A DNA stretch of 64,000 nucleotides from Shewanella sediminis HAW-EB3 (GTDB lineage: Bacteria; Pseudomonadota; Gammaproteobacteria; Enterobacterales; Shewanellaceae), in contig NC_009831.1 in the NCBI RefSeq assembly GCF_000018025.1, positions 806,001-870,000 of the forward strand, read 5' to 3'. The notes beneath the pieces are model-generated. The model made no database searches, was not told where the DNA came from, and saw nothing but the letters and a program-made list of their open reading frames with translations. Position numbers and translations under genes: made by a program. How positions within the stretch are numbered: position 1 is the stretch's first letter; the number at the start of each line of letters is the position of its first letter. This document shows, one piece after another, positions 56,036-64,000 of the stretch.

Positions 56036-56451
56036 GAGTTATATTCAGCAGAGTCAGATCGTGTCTGACTCTTACTCAGCTGAAGTTTTTAATGGTGGGA
56101 GGAGTGAGCTTTATTGTCGATATGCTGCTATTTATCTACCTGTCTCAAAAACTGGAGTGGCCTATTCTGCATGCAAGGCTGATCGCTTTTAGTGTGGCAC
56201 TGACGTTAACTTGGCTGGGCAACAGGCTATTTACCTTCTCTCACCGAAAGAAAGTGGCCAAGGGGCAACAGTTTGTGATGGCCGTTATTCTTGCCTGCAG
56301 TGCCGCCTCAGTGAACCTTAGCGTTTTTTACCTGTTGAGTGAGCTGAGCAGGCCCGCCGGGTTTACTGCCACCTTTTATCTGGCGTTAGGCGTGCTGTCG
56401 GGATTGGTCGTAAATTGGCTTGGGTCTAACTACCTTGTATTTCGTCATTAA
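56023..56451 (+). CDS. GtrA-family flippase-like protein
   Basis: 142 residues, four helices: FLMVGGVSFIVDMLLFIYLS and LTWLGNRLFTFSHRKK are the conserved blocks. GtrA proteins are thought to flip the polyprenyl-phospho-sugar made by a GT2 enzyme. Overlaps the preceding gene by 13 bases. Confidence 0.86.
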   Translation: MRHIGVIFSRVRSCLTLTQLKFLMVGGVSFIVDMLLFIYLSQKLEWPILHARLIAFSVALTLTWLGNRLFTFSHRKKVAKGQQFVMAVILACSAASVNLSVFYLLSELSRPAGFTATFYLALGVLSGLVVNWLGSNYLVFRH

Positions 56452-56606
56452 TATGTCGGATGGTATGGCTGGCAATAGCCTGTCGATATGAGACAATGGC
56501 GACCTGACTTTTAGTCATAAACCAGATGCGGCGAGTGTCTGGGGTCATGTCTATTATTGCTTTTTTGATAATTAAATATAATTTGCTGGGCAGGCTTGGA
56601 GTAAAC

Positions 56607-57287
56607 ATGCTTATTTCTAAAAATTCTTTTGTTGTGAAGGCTGTTTTGGGGTGTTCATTAATCGTATTAGCCGGTTGTCAAACGACTAACCCTTATAGCA
56701 ACGAGAGTCAAAATGCCAAGGCGACCAATGGTGCGCTTATCGGTGCTATTGCCGGTGCTGCGATTGGCGTTGCTTCATCGAGCCGTAGCGATCGTGGTAA
56801 GGGAGCGTTAATTGGCGCCGCATCGGGTGCTGCACTGGGTGGTGGTATCGGTTATTACATGGATACTCAGGAGGCTGAATTAAGAAAGCAGCTTCAATCG
56901 ACCGGTGTCAGTGTGACTCGCAGTGGCGATAATATTGTATTGAATATGCCAAACGAAGTGACCTTTGGTGTGGATCAGACCGATCTGAGTTCAGGTGCTA
57001 AAAGAGTACTTAACAGTGTCGCTTTGGTTGCTAAAGAATACGATCAAACTCAGTTGAATGTGCTTGGTTATACCGACAGTTCAGGGGCCGAATCATACAA
57101 CTTAAGGCTATCGAAAATTCGTGCTATCGAAGTGGGTAACTACTTAGTCGCTCAGAAGATCGAATATGGCAGAGTGAAATCAGAAGGTCTCGGCGAGTCA
57201 AGACCCATTGCGACTAATGCAACGGCTGAAGGCCGAGCGCAAAACCGCAGAGTTGAAATCGTGTTAAGCCCGCTACCACAGGGCTGA
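56607..57287 (+). CDS. OmpA-family lipoprotein with glycine zipper
   Basis: 226 residues from ATG 56607 (TTGGAG 5 bases before). Lipobox VLAGCQ; glycine-zipper domain ALIGAIAGAAIGVASSS, GALIGAASGAALGGGIGYYM; C-terminal OmpA peptidoglycan-binding domain with NVLGYTDSSGAESYNLRLSK and GRAQNRRVEIVL. It anchors the outer membrane to peptidoglycan, YiaD-like. Confidence 0.88.
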   Translation: MLISKNSFVVKAVLGCSLIVLAGCQTTNPYSNESQNAKATNGALIGAIAGAAIGVASSSRSDRGKGALIGAASGAALGGGIGYYMDTQEAELRKQLQSTGVSVTRSGDNIVLNMPNEVTFGVDQTDLSSGAKRVLNSVALVAKEYDQTQLNVLGYTDSSGAESYNLRLSKIRAIEVGNYLVAQKIEYGRVKSEGLGESRPIATNATAEGRAQNRRVEIVLSPLPQG

Positions 57288-57312
57288 GTTTCAATTGAAA
57301 ATGAAAGATTTA

Positions 57313-57336
57313 AGGCTGCCAATTGGCAGCCTTTTT
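57313..57336 (+). terminator. Terminator of the OmpA-family gene
   Basis: GGCTGCC and GGCAGCC arms, 4-base AATT centre, then six T's. Confidence 0.85.
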
Positions 57337-57435
57337 TATGCCCGCTGCATTTGAGTCCTTCGAATGAAGACTGATTACATTTTTCCTTTTGCTCAATGGT
57401 ATTGGAATGTTTGTTTTAAGGTTGCACCTTGATTG

Positions 57436-57577
57436 CTATCTATAGCCTGCGGCTCGCCTAAAGTGTAGATACTTCTTCGGGGCGCTGTGAAGCCATCCTT
57501 GGCCGCTTAACGAAAACATCCCTGTTTTCGATACCCTCAGACGCATCTACACCTGATTATCTATCTCTTCGATTTGG
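57436..57577 (+). repeat. Left inverted repeat of the cassette island
   Basis: About 140 bases homologous in inverse orientation to 60761-60900. Shared blocks: CCTGCGGCT, TAA-GTG-A-A-ACTTC, ATCCCTG-hairpin, TACACCTGA-T, TTATCTCTTCGATTT. It contains GAAAAC-ATCCCT-GTTTTC. The spacer to the first cassette (57578-57987) shows no gene; it holds a CATGAG/CTCATG hairpin (57941-57960) and several short repeats. Confidence 0.8.
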
Positions 57578-57987
57578 CTTTATTGCTAGGCTTCGTAACT
57601 CATTTCTGCCCCATTTATGTGTTAGCGCCAGCAATTCGTCCTATACAGCACAAACCTCTTTGTAATACTTTTCTCATCAGTCGGAAAGATAGCTTAGTCT
57701 GTTTAGCGTTAGCATTAGTTAATCAGTAGCTATACGTTTTATACAGTTATACTTATTTTAAGCTCGTTTTTGGTCAAATTGTGCGCATTTACACTTTTTT
57801 AGCTAGAATGGACTTCAAATAAAGAAGCGATGCTTCCCTCACGCCACAGGGGACCTCAATTAAGCTCCAAGGGCATGGAATATGAACTCACGGATTGAGT
57901 AGCATCAAGCTCCTCTCTCAGAAGTAAAGAACAAGCAGTGACATGAGATCTACGGCTCATGAACAATGATCGCTAGGTAACTAAAGT

Positions 57988-58251
57988 ATGGAGCGAAGGA
58001 GAATCAAAACTTTTATCATAAAATACCTACTTTGGTTTGCAATTGTATATGCATTAATCTGGCTTGCTCCCGGCATAGTTGTTTATCCTGTTGATTTTAT
58101 GAATGAAGCTATTACTGGCATCAAATACGTGGATAGTTGGACTCTTGGCATAATGTTTTGGACAGGTTCAGTTATTCTTTTACCAGTTCTATTTTTAATA
58201 TTTCTGTTAATTTTCTATTTTGTCAAACAAAGAGATAAGAGAAGTAGATGA
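57988..58251 (+). CDS. Small two-helix membrane protein (cassette 1)
   Basis: 87 residues: a charged head (MERRRIKTFIIKY), a first helix (LWFAIVYALIWLAPGIVVY), a loop and a second helix (FWTGSVILLPVLFLIFLLIF), basic tail. The family is unknown. It ends just before ATCTAAC (58269-58275), which fits the RYYYAAC half-site of integron attC. Confidence 0.6.
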   Translation: MERRRIKTFIIKYLLWFAIVYALIWLAPGIVVYPVDFMNEAITGIKYVDSWTLGIMFWTGSVILLPVLFLIFLLIFYFVKQRDKRSR

Positions 58252-58339
58252 TTGCTTGCATGGCTTTTATCTAACAAAACATTAAGTTGACGCGTTTCAC
58301 TCGTATTTTTTGGTATGGAGTTCTGCGATAGGAGCCTAA

Positions 58340-58840
58340 ATGACAATTTTTATTCGAATCATAGTGATAGCACTTGTAGCTATGATTTCAGGGATCATAA
58401 TAATTGTGGCTATTACGGTCTCAGGTTATGGGATCGTAGATTTTGATGATGTAAGTACCATCACACCATATTCTGAAGTTGTGGGTTTAATTGTCACCTC
58501 TAAAGAGAAAGTTATCCTCCATGGATGGACGGAAGCGGATAATACAGTGGAAAACCCTGTTTTTTACTCATTTTCACTGCCACCCGGAACTGATAATAGG
58601 TTTGTAAAGTCGCGAACAACGATTCCGGCTGGGCTACGGCTTGAAATAGTCGCTGTAGAAAAGTGTATAAATTGTTATTTGGATTTTAAACCTAGAATAA
58701 AATTCAGAGTAAATCCTCGCAATCTTAAGACTGTTCATGAATTACCAATATACTTAGGTGATTCATTTTTAGTCGAAAAATGGGGTGAAAATCATGAGCC
58801 GATCACTTATGACTATAGTATATTTGCAGTCGGCTCCTAA
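58340..58840 (+). CDS. Hypothetical membrane-anchored protein (cassette 2)
   Basis: 166 residues with an N-terminal helix (IIVIALVAMISGIIIIVAIT) and an extracytoplasmic domain with a CINC motif. No known family. Its stop codon lies inside an attC-like imperfect palindrome (58835-58922), as in integron cassettes. Confidence 0.6.
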   Translation: MTIFIRIIVIALVAMISGIIIIVAITVSGYGIVDFDDVSTITPYSEVVGLIVTSKEKVILHGWTEADNTVENPVFYSFSLPPGTDNRFVKSRTTIPAGLRLEIVAVEKCINCYLDFKPRIKFRVNPRNLKTVHELPIYLGDSFLVEKWGENHEPITYDYSIFAVGS

Positions 58841-58922
58841 CACGGCCAGCCAGAGGGACCAAAAAACTGTCGCTTCGCTCTGGTTTTTAGGCCCCTGCTG
58901 GCGGCGTACTATGTCTACGAGG
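58835..58922 (+). other. Putative integron attC-like site
   Basis: Starts TCCTAAC (58835-58841) and ends GTACTAT (58916-58922). In between the arms GCCAGC ... CCAAAAA and GGTTTTT ... GCTGGC pair imperfectly, giving a ~80-base folded region. The right core is one base short of consensus GTTRRRY, so the site may be dead. Confidence 0.55.
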
Positions 58923-58927
58923 TGTTT

Positions 58928-59251
58928 ATGCCGAGGGTGCCATTTCTTTGCAGCAAGAACAAACTGAGAAGCCCGACCGCTGAGGCTATATTCAGCGACG
59001 TGGAAGGCTGGGAGGTCTATTCCGCAGGAATCAGCAATGATGCCGCAGTCCATGTTAGTCTCGAGGATATAGAGTGGGCTGACTATATCTTCGTCATGGA
59101 GAAATCCCATAAGAAGAAGCTCTCGAACAAGTTCGGCGGCGCAATTAACAAGCAAACTGTAGTCTCATTAGATATACCGGATAACTATGAATACATGGAT
59201 GCCGCGCTCATCGAGATACTTAATAATAAGGTGCCTAGCCTTGTACGCTAA
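58928..59251 (+). CDS. Low-molecular-weight protein-tyrosine phosphatase-like protein (cassette 3)
   Basis: 107 residues; start at 58928 with GAGG upstream. P-loop C8-x5-R14 (CSKNKLRSP) and the general-acid DIPDNYEYMD. Shorter than typical LMW-PTP (~150) and the second Cys of the usual CxxNxCRS is absent, so it belongs to the short cassette-borne branch. Followed by a core-like GTTATGC (59295-59301). Confidence 0.75.
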   Translation: MPRVPFLCSKNKLRSPTAEAIFSDVEGWEVYSAGISNDAAVHVSLEDIEWADYIFVMEKSHKKKLSNKFGGAINKQTVVSLDIPDNYEYMDAALIEILNNKVPSLVR

Positions 59252-59304
59252 GTCACACAGAGCAAGCGCAGGCTGTCGGAAAAATGGTGCGGGTGTTATG
59301 CCAT

Positions 59305-59781
59305 ATGAATACTGAACATCTTAGAAATGAAATTGAGGCTGTATTTCCGTTCATTGAAAAGCCAAAAGGGTTAGCTTTGTCTTTCCATAAAGATGACTGC
59401 TTTCAATGTGGATACTTGCGTGACGAACTGGAGCAGTATCAAGGCGAGGAAATACCGCCAGAGGCTATCCGAGAAATACACCAAGAAATGTCGTGCTTGT
59501 CGGCTCATGGTTGGTGCTGGGCTCTTCCATCTTACCTTCGGTTCTGCATCACGGAAGAAGCAAAATATAATCAGATGGAAACAGAGTTTCTTATTTATAA
59601 TTTGGCGCCTGAGCTAAAACATGAGCTTGAGACTAAACAGAGATTATCTTCCCTCAATCAACAGCAGATTCTCTGTCTAATACATTTCTTAGAGTGGTGT
59701 CAGCAGGATGAGCATTGGGGGCAATACTGTCCTGAAGAAATTTCTTCGGGTATCGCCTATTTATCAACAGTGAGGGCATAA
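59305..59781 (+). CDS. DUF6714-like hypothetical protein (cassette 4)
   Basis: 158 residues from ATG 59305. Contains CFQCGYLRDELEQYQ and WCWALPSYLRFCITEEAKYN, then ETEFLIYNL; this resembles proteins called DUF6714 that occur in integron cassettes (from memory). Role unknown. The stop codon lies in GCATAAC (59776-59782), a half-site-like sequence, and the following 60 bases end in ATTATGT, matching an attC layout. Confidence 0.6.
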   Translation: MNTEHLRNEIEAVFPFIEKPKGLALSFHKDDCFQCGYLRDELEQYQGEEIPPEAIREIHQEMSCLSAHGWCWALPSYLRFCITEEAKYNQMETEFLIYNLAPELKHELETKQRLSSLNQQQILCLIHFLEWCQQDEHWGQYCPEEISSGIAYLSTVRA

Positions 59782-59844
59782 CAAAGAGCTGCTAAGGACA
59801 AACCTATGATTAGCTTCGGTTTGCCCCAGAGCACGGCATTATGT
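59776..59844 (+). other. Second attC-like region
   Basis: Left half-site GCATAAC, right half-site ATTATGT; arms AGCTGC ... GGACAAACC and GGTTTGCCCC ... AGAGCACGGC pair imperfectly. It is between cassettes 4 and 5. Confidence 0.45.
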
Positions 59845-59863
59845 TTACTAAAGGGTTCTAGCA

Positions 59864-60070
59864 TTGTTAAAAGTTTTATTGTCTTTATTCGCTTTAGCAG
59901 TAGCCTTTTTATTGGCTACTGGAAAGGTCGGGTGGGTGAAAAAAGGTCATGTCCCTAAAAAGGAAAATGATCAACTCATGCGTAAACTTTTTAGTATATT
60001 AGCAATCTTGTCATTTATTATGGTTTTGCTTAATTCCTATGTGTATATTACTGAGAATTACTTAGTGTAG
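59864..60070 (+). CDS. Small membrane protein (cassette 5)
   Basis: 68 residues from a TTG at 59864; no ATG alternative upstream in frame. Two helices: VLLSLFALAVAFLLATG and KLFSILAILSFIMVLLNSY. No family recognised. The TTG start has GGG upstream only, so expression is uncertain. Confidence 0.45.
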   Translation: MLKVLLSLFALAVAFLLATGKVGWVKKGHVPKKENDQLMRKLFSILAILSFIMVLLNSYVYITENYLV

Positions 60071-60178
60071 TCTCGCGCGTAAGCTGCTGATTAGTAAGAG
60101 TCAAATAATTGGTCATTTTCGTTTCTCAACATTTTAGCCAACAATTTTTTGTCCATTATTAGGGCGTTAAAGGTCATC

Positions 60179-60586
60179 ATGAATTCCGAGCAAGCATTTG
60201 AAAAGTCGTTACTCGCACTTGAAGAAAAAGGCTTCGATGGAATTCGAGAGCCAGAGCGAGTGCTTGCGACCATTTGGTCTGTCGAGGCAGAAGTAAACAA
60301 TGGAGGATTCGACCAACTCTTCTACAATTCAGCGGGGGATGTCGCATTTTATGCAGCTAAGGCATTACAGAGCATCGGCGCATATGAAATGGCTGCAATT
60401 AGTCAGAGAGCCCTTGATCTCTTTGGTGAGAATGGTCCCCCTAAAGATAGAGATGTACGTGTAGAAAAACTAGAAAAAATATCTGAAGTTAATGAAGAGT
60501 ATTTGAATCAGCTGGATTATGATTTCACTGAGTATCCAGATGACATCATAGAGTTGCTATCCATTTATGTTCAATCCAACTTTTAA
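60179..60586 (+). CDS. DUF4375-like protein (cassette 6)
   Basis: 135 residues from ATG 60179 (AAAGG upstream). The region VEAEVNNGGFDQLFYNSAGD is the DUF4375 signature. The C-terminal LDYDFTEYPDDIIELLSIYV is conserved too. The family is common in cassettes and toxin/immunity-like contexts; function unknown. It is the last gene before the right inverted repeat. Confidence 0.75.
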   Translation: MNSEQAFEKSLLALEEKGFDGIREPERVLATIWSVEAEVNNGGFDQLFYNSAGDVAFYAAKALQSIGAYEMAAISQRALDLFGENGPPKDRDVRVEKLEKISEVNEEYLNQLDYDFTEYPDDIIELLSIYVQSNF

Positions 60587-60760
60587 GGGTAAACATTTTA
60601 CAAGCAGCAACGCTCTGCGGGCTGGGCGGCTTCACCGCCTCTGATTTGGGCGTCTACTCGATATCCGATTTCCATACTTTCCTTAATGCCAATAATCATT
60701 TTCAGAGCTTAAGCTCTGAAACGTTTATGTCCACAAATGAGCTACAGAGTACCCGTCATT

Positions 60761-60900
60761 CAAAATCGAAGAGATAAACACTCAGGTGTAAACGCGGCTG
60801 TGACCTTCGGCATCAGGGATGATGTCGCAGAGCGTATAGGGACATATTCACCGCGTGTCACTGAAGTGTTTGCACATTAAGCTAGCCGCAGGTGATAGAT
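60761..60900 (-). repeat. Right inverted repeat of the cassette island
   Basis: Reverse-complement counterpart of 57436-57577. Its hairpin reads GGCATC-AGGGAT-GATGTC on the plus strand: the loop ATCCCT is constant while the stem bases differ from the left copy. It bounds the 3.2-kb cassette block. The stretch 60601-60760 before it has a small hairpin GGCGG/CCGCC and no gene. Confidence 0.8.
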
Positions 60901-61006
60901 AAATTTGAAGTTAAAGGCTTCAGAAAGCTAACCCAATAGGCATTCAGTCCAATGAACCCAATCTAAAAGATATTTGAAACTTGTTATCGGACAAGTAAAC
61001 AAGGTT

Positions 61007-61035
61007 GAGCCCTTAAGTTTACCGCTTAGGGGCTC
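61007..61035 (-). terminator. Terminator after mgtE
   Basis: Imperfect arms GAGCCC-TTAAG and CTTAG-GGGCTC, just downstream of the mgtE stop on the minus strand. Confidence 0.7.
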
Positions 61036-61060
61036 GTCTACACAAAGTCGTAAGTGTCGG

Positions 61061-62425
61061 TTAATTCAGTAAGAAGAATGTAGCTAAGCCTAAGAAGGCA
61101 AACAGGCCGATAACGTCGGTAACGGTGGTGAGCACCATTCCTCCGGCGAGAGCGGGATCGATATTCATCTTCTTAAGCAGTAACGGAATGCTTGCTCCGG
61201 CAAAACCTGCCACAGTCATGTTAATAAGCATCGCGCCACCAATGAGTCCACCAAGTGCGATATCACCTTTCCAGAACCATATCGCCAGAAAGACTAATAC
61301 GGACCAAAGAACTCCATTGAGGAAGCCGATGGCGAGCTCTTTACCTATCAACCAGCGAGAGTTACTTTGGCCAATCTGTCCCAGTGCGATACCACGAATA
61401 ACCAGCGCTAATGTCTGATTACCGGCAACCCCTCCCATGCTTGGCACTATGGTCATCAAGATGGCAATGGTAGCGAACTGTTCTAATGTGCCTTCGAACA
61501 TATTGCTTACTGAGGCCGCCAACAGCGCGGCGAAAAGGTTGATGGTTAACCATAGCGAGCGCTGTAAGGTACTTTTTATGACAGGGCCGAAGGTGTCGGC
61601 ATCATCATCCATACCCGCCATCCCCATCATGGAATGCTCTGCATCTTCTCTGATGACGTCGACGACATCATCGATGGTGATACGGCCAAGCAAGCGGTTA
61701 TCATCTCCGATAACCGGCGCCGAGACCCAGTCATGTCGTTCAAACAGTTGTGCAACTTCACTGTCTGACATGCCTACCGGAATACCTTCAAGCTTTGATG
61801 CCATGATATCCCGAACGGAGGCGTTGGGATCGCAGGTGAGAAGGTCTGAGATCCGCACACCACCGAGTAAAGAGTCATGTTTGTCGACGACATAGAGAGT
61901 ATCGGTCGCCTCAGGTAGTTTACCTCTGATCCTGAGATATCGTAGAATCACATCAATATTGACGTCGGGACGCAGTGTCACCGTATCGGTATTCATGATA
62001 CTGCCTGCGGTATCATCAGGATAAGAGAGAGCTTGTTCTACTCTGGTTCTGTCCTGGCTGGTCATAGACTGCAGCACTTGATTAAATACACTATCAGGCA
62101 GGCTTCGCAGGATATAGGCGAGGTCATCGGTATCCATGCGTGCGGCGGCTTTTGCGACTCTCTCAGGACTCATCTGCTTGATGAGGTTATCTTTAAGTTC
62201 CTCACCCAGTTCATCAAGGATTTCACCGGTATGATCTTGATCTATCAGTTGCCACAATACTTGACGGGTTCTCGGAGGGGATGACTCGAGGATAAAAGCG
62301 ACATCTGAAGCGGCCATATCATGAAGCATGTTTCTCACATGAACGAACATGCCACTACCAAGGGCTTGGGTCAGCTGATTTAAACGTTGGTCTGTGAGTT
62401 CGTTGTCGAGTACTTCAACTGGCAT
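61061..62425 (-). CDS. mgtE: Magnesium transporter MgtE
   Basis: 454 residues. N-terminal helical MgtE domain (superhelical repeats to about residue 120, ALGSGMFVHVRNMLHDMAAS), two CBS domains (about 130-255) and five membrane helices with the pore motif PSMGGVAGNQTLALVIRG. It admits Mg2+ and closes when cytosolic Mg2+ is high. Divergent from nothing; the ptsO gene is the next one upstream on the same strand. Confidence 0.94.
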   Translation of the reverse strand: MPVEVLDNELTDQRLNQLTQALGSGMFVHVRNMLHDMAASDVAFILESSPPRTRQVLWQLIDQDHTGEILDELGEELKDNLIKQMSPERVAKAAARMDTDDLAYILRSLPDSVFNQVLQSMTSQDRTRVEQALSYPDDTAGSIMNTDTVTLRPDVNIDVILRYLRIRGKLPEATDTLYVVDKHDSLLGGVRISDLLTCDPNASVRDIMASKLEGIPVGMSDSEVAQLFERHDWVSAPVIGDDNRLLGRITIDDVVDVIREDAEHSMMGMAGMDDDADTFGPVIKSTLQRSLWLTINLFAALLAASVSNMFEGTLEQFATIAILMTIVPSMGGVAGNQTLALVIRGIALGQIGQSNSRWLIGKELAIGFLNGVLWSVLVFLAIWFWKGDIALGGLIGGAMLINMTVAGFAGASIPLLLKKMNIDPALAGGMVLTTVTDVIGLFAFLGLATFFLLN

Positions 62426-62537
62426 CGCTTCCCTCCCTAAGAGTGTGTATTTGTGCAGTTTGTAATGTATGAAAAGAGGTCAAGTCAGGCGCTAAGAGTG
62501 TAAGTTTTCTGTTGTTGAGAAAATGAGACTCAGGCGA

Positions 62538-62813
62538 TTAACTCGCCTCATCAAACTTTGCATCGACGAGGGCACAGATGGCATCGAGTGCGGCGTTAGC
62601 ATCTTTACCTTCCCCCAGCAGCGTGATGGTTTTGCCCATCCCGGTTTCCAGCATGAGTAATCCTAGCACACTGGCGGCGGACGCCTTTTTATCACCTTGT
62701 ACTATCGTGACCTGAGCATCGAACTCAGATGCCAATATGGCGAGTTTAGTGGCTGCGCGGGCATGTAAACCTAGCTTGTTGCAGATGGTGACCCGACGTT
62801 CCAGTTTAGGCAT
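62538..62813 (-). CDS. ptsO: Phosphocarrier NPr (HPr-like)
   Basis: 91 residues. Phospho-His is H17 in LGLHARAA. The [20 protein letters not shown] region is the second conserved block. It is part of the nitrogen-PTS chain and receives phosphate from PtsP; PtsN is the next carrier. Overlaps rapZ by 8 bases (62806-62813). Confidence 0.93.
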
Positions 62814-63654
62814 TGTTCAGTTCACGATGGCGGGCTTTAACCATATGTTTGCTATTGCTAAATAGTTTCGCTAATTGGTCGGTGACATAGACAGATCTAT
62901 GTTGTCCGCCGGTACAGCCTATGGCGATAGTCAGATAGCTACGATTATTTCTTTCAAGGTGCGGCAGCCACGTTTCTAACAGGTTTTCAATTTGCCAGAT
63001 GAATTTATTAACCATAGGCTGCTGGCTGAGAAACAGCTGTACAGGTTCATCGAGGCCTGTCATGGGTCTTAGCTCTGGCTCCCAATGAGGGTTGGGGAGA
63101 AAACGAACATCGAACATAAAGTCGGCTTCTGCGGGCATGCCGTATTTGAAGCCGAAAGATTCAAAATTAATGACGAGTTCTTTATCTACAGTTCCCAATA
63201 AGATCTCTCGTACCTGATTACTCAGGTCATAGATATTGAGGTTTGAAGTATCTATGTAGTGATCGACCAGCTTAGAAACCGGCTCGAGTAGTATCCTTTC
63301 ATGCTCAATCGCTTCTTTCAAAGAAGTTTTACTTCTCGATAGTGGATGGAGTCGGCGGGTTTCGCTGTATCGCTTCAGCAGAACTTCATCTGAAGAGTTG
63401 AGAAAGAAACTGAGTAATTCAGTATCTGCAGGCAGGTTGGAAAGTTGTTTTTCGAGCTCTTTTTCCTGCTCAGGCATGTTACGAACGTCGACACTGATGG
63501 CGACAAGTTCGGTACTACCCTTAAGTTGATCGAGTAGTGAGTCCATGAGCGGTAGAGGCAAGTTATCGACACAATAGTATCCAAGGTCCTCTAAAACCCT
63601 GAGGGCGACAGATTTTCCTGATCCGGACCGACCGGATACCATAACCAGTTTCAT
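62806..63654 (-). CDS. rapZ: RNase adapter protein RapZ
   Basis: 282 residues: Walker-A-like GRSGSGKS (8-15), the RRLHPLS loop, a Walker-B-like region and the C-terminal [19 protein letters not shown] block. RapZ directs small-RNA turnover for glucosamine-6-phosphate control in enterobacteria. It sits between ptsN and ptsO as in most gammaproteobacteria; the ptsN stop overlaps its start by 4 bases. Confidence 0.94.
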
Positions 63655-64000
63655 TGAGTAATTACCTGATAGAGTTCTGATTCATCTTGTGTTTTGCGTA
63701 ACTGCTTCAATATCAGCTTATCATTGAGCTTCTCTGCCATAGTCGACAGGGTACTCAAATGCTGCTCACATTGATCCGCAGGCACTAATAGCGCAAATAG
63801 TATATCTACCGGCTGTTTATCAATCGAGTCGAAAGCGATAGGCTCTTCACACTTGATTAGAACTGCAACTGGTTGACTTATATTGGTTAATCTCCCGTGA
63901 GGAATTGCAATACCATTACCTATCCCCGTGCTGCCCATCTTCTCTCTAGCCAAAAGGCTTTCAAATATCTCTTGAGAGGTAAGGGTCGGGTACTGGACAG
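63651..64000 (-). CDS. ptsN: PTS IIA-like nitrogen regulatory protein PtsN, partial
   Basis: C-terminal ~115 residues; the frame is open to the window edge ([20 protein letters not shown] before the apparent start at 63953, which is only a TTG). The phospho-His region is [11 protein letters not shown], followed by [18 protein letters not shown]. Phosphate acceptor of NPr that regulates potassium uptake and other targets. The true start lies outside the window. Confidence 0.92.

Overview
The window reads as a chromosomal segment of a marine gammaproteobacterium, most probably Shewanella. The basis is gene content and protein sequence: an ammonia-forming nitrite reductase, a flavin-linked urocanate reductase with its own ApbE, a RapZ / NPr / MgtE block, a RarD-type permease, and a short-lipoprotein-rich repertoire typical of that genus. 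The genus call is inference; no rRNA or tRNA gene was seen.

Layout. 1-10.7 kb is an eroded accessory stretch. It holds a partial Tll0287-like sensor gene running off the left edge, a dead RAYT-type transposase, a frameshifted Ig-like lipoprotein gene with an octamer repeat in its signal sequence, and remnants of an Excalibur protein, an oxidoreductase, a short-chain dehydrogenase and a sugar-binding protein. Working genes sit between them: MFS + LysR, an opine-dehydrogenase-like enzyme, an NAD(P)-binding oxidoreductase and small conserved proteins. 10.7-21.1 kb carries housekeeping and accessory metabolism: a cysteine-synthase-like enzyme, LysR, a VOC protein, NhaD, a cyclophilin, outer-membrane phospholipase A, a DMT permease with a divergent MarR and two clear palindromic operators, a CheY-like protein, a FUSC protein and Hsp20. 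21.2-24.5 kb has a structured repeat region, then nnrS and nrfA (nitrite ammonification).

26.7-33.4 kb is a coherent respiratory module. A LuxR-type regulator, an OmpR-type response regulator and a histidine kinase form one operon. They lie upstream of a Tsx-like outer-membrane channel, a urocanate reductase (Tyr374 and Asp389 match the residues that separate urocanate from fumarate reductases) and ApbE, which attaches FMN to the reductase. Two 19-bp direct repeats exactly 42 bp apart sit in front of the channel gene. 34.5-37.9 kb is a pstSCAB phosphate uptake operon with overlapping genes and no phoU. 38.3-44.9 kb has an AraC regulator next to an alkylsulfatase-like lipoprotein, fumarase C, an rRNA methyltransferase-like protein and a small alpha/beta hydrolase. 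45-57.3 kb has RarD, an FG-GAP-like protein, a DUF4397 lipoprotein, an XRE regulator, glycine-zipper lipoproteins, a two-component system divergent from a GT2-GT39-GtrA operon (lipid or glycan modification), and an OmpA lipoprotein.

57.4-60.9 kb is the most unusual block. Six small unrelated genes, all on one strand, include a low-molecular-weight phosphatase-like and a DUF4375-like protein. Some of the gaps look like integron attC sites, and the block is bracketed by a pair of inverted ~140-bp repeats. It looks like a stranded integron-cassette array carried or framed by a repeat family. The right edge (61-64 kb) returns to core genome: mgtE, ptsO, rapZ and a ptsN that runs off the window.
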